Shown: in pieces, positions 43,768 through 54,639 of the stretch
Layout: every line of letters starts with the position of its first letter
Position numbering within the stretch: the first letter of the stretch is position 1
Assembly: GCA_025617745.1 (NCBI GenBank)
Contig: CM046863.1
Span: 12,962,875 to 13,026,874 of the forward strand
Direction: 5' to 3'
Length of the DNA stretch: 64,000 nt
Source of the DNA: Heliocidaris erythrogramma
Lineage: Eukaryota; Echinodermata; Echinoidea; Camarodonta; Echinometridae
The notes under the pieces: model-generated
Database searches by the model: none
The model's input: only the letters and a program-made list of their open reading frames with translations
What the model was told of the DNA's origin: nothing
Made by a program: the position numbers and the translations under genes

Positions 43768-43785
43768 TGGTGGAGAACCTGGGCA
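43768..43785 (+). promoter_or_regulatory. Primer-binding site
   Basis: TGGTGGAGAACCTGGGCA starts at the base after the 5' LTR. TGG is the complement of the CCA end of a tRNA, as expected for minus-strand priming. I could not name the tRNA. Confidence 0.75.
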
Positions 43786-44779
43786 TTTTTTTTTCATCAT
43801 CATTAAGTTACATCTGCATCTTGGATAATATATCCGCGACGATTTTGCACGCGGCCTGGAGTGGAGGACCTTATGTGGCCTTTATTATTATCGACCGATA
43901 TTGACATTGATGGCTGGACGAATTTATAATTTTGGTGTAACATTACATTGTGGTGAGCAGCATCGAGAGAAGTCGAATTCATTTTGAACTACATGATGTA
44001 CGTGTAGTATTAGTACACCCCGATTGCCGCACACCCCTATCTACGATGACGCCTTGCTGCTGATGACGACATGGACATGGGACTACATGCATGAGTAGCC
44101 GTGACAGACACTGGAGACTACCACCTCAGAGTGCCGAGACGGGGACGATAACACCACGACTACCGCTACGGCCCCTGGACGACAACGCCGATGACGACGA
44201 CGAGGACGAGTGACAACGCCGGAACAACATGTGACTTGATCTACGGAATAATATAGACGCTGAACCTGAACCTAAATCTTTGAACACTGCAACGACGACG
44301 ACGCACTGAACTGGATATTGGACAACTCACTGCACTGAATGATTACTACCACAGCTTGAACACTTGTGAACATAATTCGTTTTAATTTTTAGCTTTTGAT
44401 CATTTTGTGATTTGGGCTTTACATTGCCCCGTTTTTGGATTGCCCCATCCGCCCATCCGTGACCCCCCTTGGTTGGTTGGTAAGTGAAACTTTACATATT
44501 GTTTCCAGATGGGAGTGTGAGGAAAAAGTGTGTGAATAAGTGGAATTTGGGTGTATATATTTTTTTGCAGAACATACTTTTCACATTCCACTCCGTTGTC
44601 TATTTTGTATGTTTTTGACTTGACATTACATACTTCTATATTGGTTCAAACTCTATACCTTTGCACTATTTTTTGTCCAAGCCCTTTAATTTGTCAGATA
44701 TTTTTATACTTCTCACACTATATAACTTGTTTCGATCACACCCTTTTTGAACTACTTGCTTGCTTGACTCAATACCACA
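43786..44779 (+). other. Internal 5' leader of the LTR element
   Basis: ~1 kb, non-coding, with a GACGAC-rich section (44040-44300). Probably contains packaging and dimerisation signals by analogy. Confidence 0.6.
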
Positions 44780-45847
44780 ATGACCACTACACTCAGACAA
44801 ACCGACTTTTTGCCCGCCCGCTTCTCGGGAGACAAACTTGACAGGGACGATGCAACAGCTCACATGCTCACGTTTCTGGACTACCTTGACGCACATGACA
44901 TTGACGTTACGGAAACCACTGAGCTCAACCAAATACTGAAGAAATTCAAGCGGACCCTCCAAAGTCAAGCACGACTTTGGATTGACGGACAAACCTTTCG
45001 GACATTCAACGACCTGCGTGACGCGTTCATACGACGATTTAGCCCAGCTAAATCGTCTTACGGACACATACGGGAGTTTAACTCCATGACCATGACAGAC
45101 GGGGAGAGTGCTGACGCATTTCTCCAACGGCTTCGACAGGCCGCTTCCCGCATCGACTACGGCGACAAACAGATTCGCGACAAATTCTTAGACTCCCTCC
45201 CCCATGACTGCCAATCGGCCATATTAATGACAGCCACGGACGAAACGACCACGGACGAGTTTGCCTCTAAAGCACAACTCTTCTTTGACTTGAACAAGAC
45301 TAGTACAACACCTAAAGAGGTGACTTTTGTGACGCAAGACGCACTGAACAGACTTAGTGAGGAGATATCATCACTAAAACTGACAGACAAACGCGACAGA
45401 CAAAACACACACAGTCGAGGACGGAGTCAGGAACGACGACCACACACTCCTCGATTTGACCGTAGTGCTACTCGCAGTAGTAGCCGTGACGGACGTGACA
45501 ACCAGTCATACTGCACGACAGACAGACGCGGTAGGAGCCCCTATCGTTATAACGACCGACAGGATCGACAACGACAACGATCACGACCACGAGCCATCAT
45601 ATGCGACTACTGTCGTATCCCCGGACATGTGTGGCGCGACTGCCGCAAAAGACACAGAGACATGAGACGCCCGCCACCACCCTCCCACCAACCACCCTAC
45701 TATGACTACGGCCAAGAATATAGGAATAGACAGAACTACTACCAATCCCCACCCCCACCACCACCCCACCTTGACCAACAGCAGCAACAACAACAATTAC
45801 ATGCCGGACAATACTACACCGGACCACAAACTCAGGGTTTTCAGTGA
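44780..45847 (+). CDS. gag: Gag polyprotein
   Basis: 355 residues; structural protein that forms the cytoplasmic particle and packages the RNA. Residues ~20-160 look like a retrotransposon gag/capsid domain (ARLWIDGQTFRTFNDLRDAF and RFSPAKSSYGHIREFN). A basic RS-rich region (~205-270) leads to one CCHC zinc knuckle, CDYCRIPGHVWRDC, at ~275-288. The end is rich in Pro, Tyr and Gln. The ATG at 44780 (ACCACAATGAC) is the first good start after the leader. The stop TGA is at 45845-45847, overlapping the open pol frame by 73 nt, with a slippery heptamer just before it. A single knuckle is usual for this group. No disruption is seen. Confidence 0.95.
   Translation: MTTTLRQTDFLPARFSGDKLDRDDATAHMLTFLDYLDAHDIDVTETTELNQILKKFKRTLQSQARLWIDGQTFRTFNDLRDAFIRRFSPAKSSYGHIREFNSMTMTDGESADAFLQRLRQAASRIDYGDKQIRDKFLDSLPHDCQSAILMTATDETTTDEFASKAQLFFDLNKTSTTPKEVTFVTQDALNRLSEEISSLKLTDKRDRQNTHSRGRSQERRPHTPRFDRSATRSSSRDGRDNQSYCTTDRRGRSPYRYNDRQDRQRQRSRPRAIICDYCRIPGHVWRDCRKRHRDMRRPPPPSHQPPYYDYGQEYRNRQNYYQSPPPPPPHLDQQQQQQQLHAGQYYTGPQTQGFQ
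45835..45841 (+). promoter_or_regulatory. Putative -1 ribosomal frameshift site (GGGTTTT)
   Basis: In the gag frame this reads G GGT TTT, a canonical X XXY YYZ heptamer, followed by CAG and the gag stop. The pol frame is -1 and open from 45775, so a slip here gives a Gag-Pol fusion. No downstream pseudoknot was verified. Confidence 0.75.
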
Positions 45848-48800
45848 GGGAGAGAAATTTCGGCGCTCAGAAATTCTCCTCCCATACTACCATGCCCGAC
45901 AGTGACTTTGAATCGACATACTTGGGGACGGACGATGTTGACATACAATTATCTGACAGAAACTTTGTGAAGGGACGACTTGACACTGGTAAGAACATTT
46001 TTATCTTGTTTGATAGTGGCGCGACTAAGACTCTACTTTCTGATAGGTATGTGAAATCGACTCCGCATCTCTCCAACCTGAAAAGACAAAAAGTAGCCCC
46101 TACACGGTTTAAATTAGGGAACGGGCAGTTCCTTCAATCACGGTCTGCAATAACATTTCGGGTCACTATTCAGGGACACAAATTTGAGATTTCTGCCCTC
46201 ATTGTGGAGAATCTTGTTGGGATAGACCTGATTTTAGGGACGAATACACTATCGGACTTAGACGGGACTTTGATGTTCAGGAACAATAGGTTCAAGATCA
46301 AACAGAAACGAATACCTTTCTCCCCGACAAACAAAGTGACTATTAACCCCAAAGGGACCACACTCATGACCTTACAGGGACAGGCACCGCCCCAGTTACG
46401 TAACAGTGACGTCTTACTGACTGCACACGACTACCTTGGTAGACATTGCCCCTCTACCATGGTTGTGAAATTGATCAAGGGCAGGACTCAAATACTGGTG
46501 ACTAATACTTCTGACCGACCCCTCCAATTTGCAAAAGGCAGACCAATTGCATACCTCGACATGACATGCCCAATAACTGTGACTGAGCCCCTTCCCACTG
46601 ACAAAGTGAATGTGACCTTAACTGACCAGCACACAGACAGTATTTACAGCACCCAACTTTCTACCCCAGGCCCAGACGGTAACCATGGATACCAGACTAG
46701 ACAAGACAACCTCAAGAAATACCCCCACCTTGACCCCAACGACCCAATCGCAAGCATGACTGAAGACAAGATAATTGAGGAACACATTGACCTAAACGAC
46801 AGTATACTATCCCCCACGGAAAAGGACCAACTGAGACAGTTACTGAAGGACAATAGGCCTGCATTTTCCTTATACGGCGAACTTTCTAGCTGCCCCGACT
46901 TTGAAGTCGACATTGAACTAACTGATGACACGCCATTTTTCATACGCCCTTACTTTGCCACAGAACCCGATAAACGGCAGATTGAAAAAGAACTTACCAA
47001 ACTAGTGAAGTTAGGTATATTAGAAATTGGACCACAATCATACACGTCACCAGTCCTCCTAGTAGCTAAAAAGGACAAATCGGAAAAACGTGTTGTGACT
47101 GACTTTCGACATCTGAACTCAAAGATCAGACGAATAAACCACCCCTTTCCCCTACTGACAGAGACCCTTAAACGAATCGGACAAGCACAGACCAAGGTAA
47201 TGAGTGTCATTGACCTCAAATCCGCCTTTCACTGCATACCCCTCTCAGAATCTGCACAAAAATACACCGGAGTTGCCTCATACCATGGAGGTAAACACTA
47301 CTACTACAAACGACTGGCACAAGGACTTAACGTTTCCCCCGGACTCTTCCAAGCCAAAATTGACGATATTTTAGGTACAATTCCCTACTCTCATGACTTT
47401 TGTATTGCCCACCACGACGACATCATCTTATTTAGCCCCGACAAGACGACTCATAAACGACATCTGACACAGGTCTTAAAGGCACTTTCTGACAACGGAC
47501 TGAAAATCAGCCCGACAAAGTGCAAACTCTTTAGGGATGACGTCGACTACATGGGACATAGAATAACAATTAACAAGGACGGTGAGACATGCTATCGGCC
47601 ATTGAATAATAGGTGTGCCTCAATACATAACATGCCAAGACCTAAGACCCCCCGACAAGTAAGGCGACTAATAGGTGCGGTAAACTATGTTGCGGGATTT
47701 TTCCCCAACATACAGACAATACTCAAACCTCTGCACCAACTGACCAGAAAGAAAACAAAATTCAAATGGACCGACGAACATGACAAGGCCTTCAACAAAA
47801 TTAAAGAGTTAATGACCACCTCCCCTGTACTGCATATGCCTCAACGAAATGGACGTTTCAGACTACATAGTGACACTTCAAGGACGGGTACCGGTTCATA
47901 CCTTACCCAAATAATACACGGACAAGAAAGACTACTAGGGTACTACTCGAAAGTTCTCCCTGAAGCATGTAAAAGATATAGCGTCACTGAATTGGAATTG
48001 TTTGGCCTTCTGATCAACATTGCTGCTTTCAAACATGTGTTAAAGGGTTGTGAATTTGACGCATTCGTTGATCACAGTGCGATTGTGCAAATTTTGAAAT
48101 CCAAAGAAGAGCCTAGTACAAGTAGACTACAGAAATTACTACTCAAACTATCGGAATACTCATTCAAAATTGGGTACAAAAAGGGGACAGAACTCGTTTT
48201 GGCAGATTTTCTTTCACGGGTGCCAAGCGAAACACACGCAGAAATTGAACGCATTTTGCCCATCGCCTTTTCCTTATTCAGTGAGAGCGATTTCGAAACA
48301 TTACACCCAACTACCCAACCCGCCAGACGACCCATTACACGAGCATACGCTCGGGACAAGGGTATTACAGTACCAAATCTCTACCCTGGACAAGCTAAAA
48401 ACAACAAAAACAACAGTGACCTATACTCTGACATTACCCGACCTGCTAAACCTACATCAACGGTACAAGCTGACAGACAGAGTGACACACCCTCACCACT
48501 GACCAATCAGAGACCAAATCTGACACGTGACATACCAGCACCACTACCCCAGACGAAACAAGCCACTCGCTCATACAACAATACACCCACTACTCCCAGA
48601 CAAAGGACCCCTGTATCAGAACCAAGACTTGTTGACAGACAGAATGACACCCAAGGGACTGACCATTACAGAGACGTTCCACCCGACCTTTTTACCCCAC
48701 CGAAACCACTGACCACTAAGATAAACAACATTGTAGCTGGACACATTCCAAAACAACACGAACTGGACAAATTCACTGACCTAATTAAACGGAAAATAAT

Positions 48801-50628
48801 CAGAGACTATAACCTCCCCCTTGACATGAGACAGCTCGTGACTGAACAGCAGACCTCGCCTTTCTTCAAGCCTGTTTACGATTATTTGTCACATGATATT
48901 CTACCTAGTGACAAAAGAGCAGCCAAAACAGTAAAATTAAAGGCTGAAGAGTACATTTTGTGTGACGGCGTACTGTTCAGACTTTTCTTCACAAAGGACA
49001 ATGACTTCAGACTACAACTAGCTATCCCAGAATCCTTGACTGATACGATCATCTCCCAACACCATGACAACCTCCTTAGCAATCACCAAGGGACCCAACG
49101 GACTTACTTGACAATTAGACGCAGCTACTATATGCCCAATATGTTTGACAGGATTAACAATTATGTCAAAGCTTGCTTACGCTGCCAGCAGTTCAAGGGC
49201 AAACCAGACAAGGACAGACCCTTTCACACTCGCATTCCCGACTCTTACAGACCATTCCAGCGTATCAGTCTAGACTTCAAAACAATGCCAAGTTCACAGA
49301 CAGGATTCAGACACTTGATGGTGATTTGCGACGAAATTACTAGATTTGTTATCTGTGCGCCTTTAAAGACGCTTGACGCAGAAACAGTATGCGAAGCGCT
49401 TATCCAAAAGGTGATATGCATTTTTGGACCACCATCATGTATCGTGACCGACGCAGCCGCCTCACTGACCGGCAAATTACTGACATTACTTTGTGACGTA
49501 CTGCACATTGACAAGAAAGTAATAAGTGTTGCCAATCACGGTAGCCTACACGTAGAACGACATATCAGAACTCTATCCGACTTTCTCAAAGTCAACCTAA
49601 ACCAGTTTGGAAATGACTGGGTAAGGTACATTTCGACTACATGCTATGCCTACAACTCCTTTTCCTCTCCACATTTAGGTGACCATTCCCCCTATGAACT
49701 TGTTTTTGGCCGAGACGCTCCAAACCTAACCAACTTGACCTTCAACCCCATGACTGGACTTTCTCAGACATATGATGAATATGTGGCCCATCTCAAAAAG
49801 AAGTTTGATCACATATCTCAGACCATGCTTTCACTGCAAAGAAAACAACAAAACAAGCAGAATGCAGAGATTGCCAATAGACTGAACAAATCGCCTATTT
49901 ACTCAGTAGGTCAACTAGTCTATTTGTACAAGCCCACATCCTCTTCCCTCACTGCTAATTCTCGGAAAATAGCAGCTGAGTGGGTCGGACCCCTGGTCAT
50001 ACATGAGATATTGGATAGGACCCACTACATTCTGGCAACTCTCAAGGGAGAAATTCTGCGGGATGTTTTCAATTTTAATAGGCTGAAACCCTGTTTCATG
50101 AAAGCGTCTGATGAAAGGAAACCGATCACGCACATACAGCGACTGAAAGAAAGACTAGGCAAAGCAGCACAAAACGAGACTGGTCAAAAATCTGACAAGC
50201 CCTCGGTACAATTCATGGATGAGCATGACGAAATCAGACCAGAATGTACCGCTGACCAGATTATGTGCATGCAAACCACTGACCCATTCAATGACAGAGA
50301 TTATGTTGACTCCCTAGCCCCAAATGACGGCATAGCTTGCCCCACCCCTCTGCGACAGACTGACCTAGAAAGGCAATTTGATCTGCTCATGACTGCCCCG
50401 ACAGACACTGACATGACATTACACAGGGGACGATTCAAGGCTGGACAGTTACAAATACTGACTTCGTTTGTTAGGAATGTTACTGACAATGATCCAACAG
50501 AAATACGTTTTTGGTGGAACATAGGGTTATACACAGACATGCATGACTTGGTCCAAAGTATCTTGGCAGACAAGAAAATTCCTGTGACTGGATCACCCAA
50601 GAAATTCATGAGACAATTGTACGTGTGA
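45844..50628 (+). CDS. pol: Pol polyprotein: protease, RT, RNase H, integrase
   Basis: Frame open from 45775 to the stop at 50626-50628; from 45844 it is 1594 codons. The first ATG is 45892, but entry is probably by -1 frameshift from gag. Domains: aspartic protease with FDSGATKTLL (~55-65); RT with VVTDFRHLNS, VIDLKSAFHCIPL, QGLNVSPGLFQ and AHHDDIILFS (the YxDD box is HHDD); RNase H with LHSDTSRTGTG, TELELFG and VLADFLSR; integrase HHCC finger (QHHD, SNHQG, CLRCQ) and DDE core at ~1143, ~1202 and ~1237, the last two separated by 34 residues. A GPY/F-like segment, AEWVGPLVI, is at ~1378. The ~160-residue C-terminal tail has no recognised domain and no obvious chromodomain. No stop or frameshift is seen. 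Confidence 0.95.
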   Translation: MRERNFGAQKFSSHTTMPDSDFESTYLGTDDVDIQLSDRNFVKGRLDTGKNIFILFDSGATKTLLSDRYVKSTPHLSNLKRQKVAPTRFKLGNGQFLQSRSAITFRVTIQGHKFEISALIVENLVGIDLILGTNTLSDLDGTLMFRNNRFKIKQKRIPFSPTNKVTINPKGTTLMTLQGQAPPQLRNSDVLLTAHDYLGRHCPSTMVVKLIKGRTQILVTNTSDRPLQFAKGRPIAYLDMTCPITVTEPLPTDKVNVTLTDQHTDSIYSTQLSTPGPDGNHGYQTRQDNLKKYPHLDPNDPIASMTEDKIIEEHIDLNDSILSPTEKDQLRQLLKDNRPAFSLYGELSSCPDFEVDIELTDDTPFFIRPYFATEPDKRQIEKELTKLVKLGILEIGPQSYTSPVLLVAKKDKSEKRVVTDFRHLNSKIRRINHPFPLLTETLKRIGQAQTKVMSVIDLKSAFHCIPLSESAQKYTGVASYHGGKHYYYKRLAQGLNVSPGLFQAKIDDILGTIPYSHDFCIAHHDDIILFSPDKTTHKRHLTQVLKALSDNGLKISPTKCKLFRDDVDYMGHRITINKDGETCYRPLNNRCASIHNMPRPKTPRQVRRLIGAVNYVAGFFPNIQTILKPLHQLTRKKTKFKWTDEHDKAFNKIKELMTTSPVLHMPQRNGRFRLHSDTSRTGTGSYLTQIIHGQERLLGYYSKVLPEACKRYSVTELELFGLLINIAAFKHVLKGCEFDAFVDHSAIVQILKSKEEPSTSRLQKLLLKLSEYSFKIGYKKGTELVLADFLSRVPSETHAEIERILPIAFSLFSESDFETLHPTTQPARRPITRAYARDKGITVPNLYPGQAKNNKNNSDLYSDITRPAKPTSTVQADRQSDTPSPLTNQRPNLTRDIPAPLPQTKQATRSYNNTPTTPRQRTPVSEPRLVDRQNDTQGTDHYRDVPPDLFTPPKPLTTKINNIVAGHIPKQHELDKFTDLIKRKIIRDYNLPLDMRQLVTEQQTSPFFKPVYDYLSHDILPSDKRAAKTVKLKAEEYILCDGVLFRLFFTKDNDFRLQLAIPESLTDTIISQHHDNLLSNHQGTQRTYLTIRRSYYMPNMFDRINNYVKACLRCQQFKGKPDKDRPFHTRIPDSYRPFQRISLDFKTMPSSQTGFRHLMVICDEITRFVICAPLKTLDAETVCEALIQKVICIFGPPSCIVTDAAASLTGKLLTLLCDVLHIDKKVISVANHGSLHVERHIRTLSDFLKVNLNQFGNDWVRYISTTCYAYNSFSSPHLGDHSPYELVFGRDAPNLTNLTFNPMTGLSQTYDEYVAHLKKKFDHISQTMLSLQRKQQNKQNAEIANRLNKSPIYSVGQLVYLYKPTSSSLTANSRKIAAEWVGPLVIHEILDRTHYILATLKGEILRDVFNFNRLKPCFMKASDERKPITHIQRLKERLGKAAQNETGQKSDKPSVQFMDEHDEIRPECTADQIMCMQTTDPFNDRDYVDSLAPNDGIACPTPLRQTDLERQFDLLMTAPTDTDMTLHRGRFKAGQLQILTSFVRNVTDNDPTEIRFWWNIGLYTDMHDLVQSILADKKIPVTGSPKKFMRQLYV

Positions 50629-51691
50629 ACTTTGTAAATAGAAATTATGTATGCGATACTCGACTTCATCACGAAGTGTAAATGTTTTTCTAGAATTTTC
50701 AATTTTTGAACCTCTTTAAGTCGAGTATGAAGTTACTTGTCTATGAACGATTTGTGTATTCTGTCTTCTTGATGGATATTTTATGAGTTTGGAATACTCT
50801 TTTTATATTCAACCCGCTTGAAAGCGTGGGTTCACGTTCATTACATTTTATTATTTTATTCATTTGGAAAGATTTCATTTGGAAAGATTTCCTTTTAACA
50901 GGAAAGGTTTGGAAGTCATCATATTCTATGTTAATCCTTCACTTGAAGAGATAATTGCCTTGGGCCGCAGCATAGATAGCCTTCCATCCTTGGAGCGCTC
51001 CTGTTTCCTTTCCATTTTTTTTTAAATTTATTTAATGATGCTTGGAAAAATAAGCATCGATGTAACCTTTTGTGGCACCTGCGAAGGTGACTTTATCAAC
51101 GAACCCTTCATATCTGTTTGATATATTCCACACTGCATGTAAGGATTTGATTTGTAACTTTTTTGTTGATAATTTAGATATGAATTGTTTGATATGATTA
51201 TTGCATTGTTTTTATAGATTGTGTGTAAAACACAAGTAACTCTTAGTATATTTTATGTTAGACGGACCGACTTTCTTTTAATTTGATATAGGCCTATTAG
51301 TTAGTATTTGTGTTATATGTTACATGTATATTCGAATTTACGTAGGTTTCGTAATATGTTGCTTATCATCGATTTTGCTGTCTTAAGAAATAGTCATGTT
51401 GTGTTCTCTTGATAATGTGTACAGTTATTCTTGAATCTGACAAGTGTGATAAAAGCATGTGTGCACACAGCTCAGTTTTTCACACCTATTTTTCGGTATT
51501 TGTAATGAAAGACTATAATTTATGTTTACTTTGGAGACCCAATCTGAGAGAGAGTATTTTGTGTGAGAGTGGATGGGAACAATAATACAGAGTTTCACTA
51601 ACCATATTTTTTTCCATTTAAAATGATATCTTATATTATATGATTGCATCCTTTGTTTAATACCCCAGCGTCTTTTCATAGAGAAAGGGGA
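50629..51691 (+). other. Untranslated region between pol and 3' LTR, no env
   Basis: ~1.06 kb, T-rich, no ORF with envelope features. A perfect-looking hairpin AACCCGCTT/AAGCGTGGGTT lies at ~50811-50832. The polypurine tract closes it. Confidence 0.75.
51680..51691 (+). promoter_or_regulatory. Polypurine tract
   Basis: AGAGAAAGGGGA directly abuts the TG of the 3' LTR, as required to prime plus-strand synthesis. Confidence 0.9.
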
Positions 51692-52420
51692 TGTTACATA
51701 GAGTTAGGCAATTCTTCATTACCTAACCTAACTATGTAATATAGTTTCCATTTAATCCATCTTTAATATCCACCTGGCATCAATAGGAGCCTTTATGTCT
51801 GGACCACCAAGGATTTCCCAAGGATGGCTTCCCCCCTAACAGTTAACATCAAAGTGTCCGCTCCCAATGTGGTCAGAAGTTTATCACCCCTTGTCATATC
51901 CCCTTCCTGCCACAAATCTAAACAAACCCCCCAAATCAGTTATTGACTTTCGTTCATTCATTCATCTCCTATCCCTGTACTTCAGGGCCCCAAAATGAGT
52001 AAGACCCATTAACCACGCCCCCACGTTTCCATGCCTACATTGAACCGACCAATTATATTGTGTATTGACCATGTGCTTTTTAGGATGAGATTCCCCCCAG
52101 ATTTTTGAGATATAGTTTCTGCAAGCGAAATCGGGAGACTTCTACTCCAGCCTTCAGCAGATGAGGAGCACTTTCATCTGCTCTGTAAATATGTTGTAAC
52201 TTTATCTGTCTGAACTAATTGGTATCCTGTAACTTTTATTTGCTATCTGAGTTTTTGGAACTCGGAAATAAACAGACTTCAACTGCACCTATTTGGACTC
52301 AACAGCCTTTTCATTTTAATGAAATCAGTATAACTAGTTAACTCTCAGTTTGTACCTCTCACCACGAATAATGACAATCTAAAACGATCCCAAATGAGCG
52401 CCCAGCGCTCATACACAACA
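51692..52420 (+). repeat. 3' LTR
   Basis: 729 bp, differing from the 5' LTR only at 52221 (G for T) and 52264 (G for A). AATAAA at 52267-52272. Followed by ATTC, the target duplication. Confidence 0.97.
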
Positions 52421-52650
52421 ATTCAATAGCTCGACAGGTGAAAAAAGGAGTCATTTTAAAATGCTCCAAAAACATATTTCTAAGTCGAAATACGACTCAC
52501 AAACTTGAGACATGATAGAATGATAATGAAACTACCCATTTCTATCAAAAACAGAAAATCGACTGATCTAAGCAAATTTACTATTTTGGGCTGTTTGCTA
52601 CGTTGTGGTCCGTGCGACTTATTGTAGGTTTTGAGGCGGCGGGTCACATA
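52421..52650 (+). repeat. Dispersed repeat R, copy 2, right part
   Basis: Resumes with ATTCAATAGCTCGACAGGTG and ends with GGCGGCGGGTCACA at ~52648. Completes the copy interrupted at 43038. Confidence 0.85.
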
Positions 52651-53593
52651 TGAGATAACACTGTCATTGATATGAGTAATAGCTGAATAGTGTACAATTT
52701 AGTTGGAGGTGATTTGAATATGAGAGCATAAATAAGTTTCATTAAATCCTTGATTAATTTTAAATTTATGTTCCAGATTTTGGTCAAATTTTAACCCTTT
52801 CAAGCTTTCAAAGTTCAAGCTTTACAAAGCTTGAACTTTACACAGGAACCGATGATGTGTATGTGAGTGTGTGCTTACAATGACCCTGAACAATGGACTC
52901 GAATACCACCTTTTCAGAGCTCTGCTGACCAGGCTTCTGGTCTCTTGCTCCAAGGCACATGAATGCTTTATTAATAATTCCTGATGGATTTCCCTGGGCA
53001 CTGCTAGTCTGAATTCATGGTAAAGGGTAAAATGCATGCACATGAAAAAAGTTCATCATTATTAGCAGCAGCAGCATTATCATCACCATCATAATCATCA
53101 TCATCAGCGTTATTATAATCGTTATCATCATAATCATGACTATCATTGTCATCATTATCATCATCATCATCATCGTCATCATCATCATCATCAAGGACAA
53201 CAGCAATATTCCTATCATTTGAATGACTTAAATCAATTCGCATTACTTTGATTGCTTCAAAATCCATTAAAATGACATCTCAGTGAAATGACTTTACACA
53301 GTTAATGCCAGAGGATGAATAAAGATTAGCTGTGATAGTGGAATTCCAGTAAAGCATTCAAACCCTGGCAATTGTCCAGGACCATTGTCTGGGTGTTAAC
53401 CACACACTCCCATACACACCAATTGACCCCTGTGCAAAATTAAAGTTTTATACAGAGGGTTGAAAATTGAGCAAAATCTGAACCCTAACTTAAAATTAAT
53501 CTTGAATTTAATGAAACTGATTTATGCTTTCATTTTTAAATTACCTCCAACGAAATTGTACACTATTCAGCCATTGCTCATATCAATGGCAAA
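52651..53593. other. Non-coding spacer with ATC microsatellite
   Basis: A direct/inverted CAAGCTTT...AAAGCTTG cluster at 52800-52835 and an ATC/ATT microsatellite at 53055-53192. No gene. Confidence 0.5.
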
Positions 53594-54279
53594 TGTGACC
53601 CGCCGCCTCAAAACCTACAATAAGTCGCACGGACCACAACGTAGCAAACGGCCCAAAATAGTAAATTTGCTTGGATCAGTCGATTTTCTGTTTTTGATAT
53701 AAATGGGTAGTTTCATTATCATTCTATCATGTCTCAAGATTGTGAGTCGTAATTCGACTTAGAAATATGTTTTTGGGGCATTTTAAAATGACTCCTTTTT
53801 TCACCTGTCGAGCTAAAAAATCGAAATCGCCGAAATTTGTAATACTTTCGTTCATTGCCAAATTACTACTTTAACTCTAAAGGTATTAAATTGATTTTTG
53901 GAGTGAGTAATGAATAGGTCCTCCTAGAGCAGCGGGCCAAATTTCAGCCTAATCTGATAAACCCTTCACACTGGTTGCTAGGGCCATTTGAATACCCAGT
54001 TTTACTTGGGCGCACACAGAGAGCGAAGGTTTATCACTCCTTTGTTCCGAACTTAAATGGTCATTTTCTCTGAATAGGAGTTATTGATTGCTGGTTACAT
54101 ACTGATCCTAAATGTGATATTTGAAGGTGTTATCATTGAGTAAATTAGGCAAGTGATATACCATTGGAAAGCTGAGAATCCATACTTTCAGAAAATGTAT
54201 AAAAGAATCTGATCTATCTGATATATCGTTTTTGAACTATTAAGGATCAAAAGTGGGAAATGTTTTTTGTAACACCTAG
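53594..54279 (-). repeat. Dispersed repeat R, copy 3 (inverted)
   Basis: Starts TGTGACCCGCCGCC and ends AACACCTAG; the inverse of copy 2 across its full length, with a local difference near 53815-53850. With 42591-52650 it forms an inverted pair ~940 bp apart. Confidence 0.85.
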
Positions 54280-54639
54280 TACATGTAGGTTATATGACAG
54301 GAGAAAACTATCTGAAGTATTTGAATGTACATGACTACAAAAATGGTTTATTCTGAGAAACTCCAGTGTCATGCATTCCACATGTGATCATACAGGTCAG
54401 TGGGTATCTCACAAATTGAACTGCTCTGACATTACTTTGTAAAGAAAATGGCAGCCCCCATGGGATAATGTCGAGGAAGGAAACTGAAACTTCAAATAGT
54501 AATTTCAAGATATTTGTAATAAGCTGAGAATCTACATGATTATACACGAATGTTTGTTGCCGTTCATTCCCCTTAATTATGCCATTTTTTTAAGGACATA
54601 ACTTTGAAGACCTAAACTAAGTCTAAATCGGCTTGTTCC
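54280..54639. other. Non-coding stretch
   Basis: No gene or repeat recognised. Short ORFs only. Confidence 0.4.

Larger units (their letters stand above)
43039..52420 (+). mobile_element. Complete Ty3/gypsy-like LTR retrotransposon, young
   Basis: 9382 bp, bounded by two 729-bp LTRs that differ at two positions (43568/52221 and 43611/52264). It is flanked by the 4-bp target duplication ATTC (43035-43038, 52421-52424). Primer-binding site, gag, pol and polypurine tract are all in place, and both ORFs are open. Pol order protease, RT, RNase H, integrase with a GPY/F-like segment is Ty3/gypsy. There is no recognisable env. Near-identical LTRs and intact ORFs imply a recent insertion and possibly an active family. 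The insertion split dispersed repeat R. Confidence 0.97.

Noticed and set aside
44666-45127. 153-aa minus-strand ORF opposite gag
   Set aside because: Shadow of the intact gag frame with no recognised domain.
50301-50702. 133-aa minus-strand ORF opposite the end of pol
   Set aside because: Shadow ORF; pol is open and has clear domains.
50629-51691. Envelope gene
   Set aside because: No ORF with signal peptide, cysteines and membrane anchor.
53004-53267. Aspartate-rich protein
   Set aside because: Translation of an ATC/GAT microsatellite.
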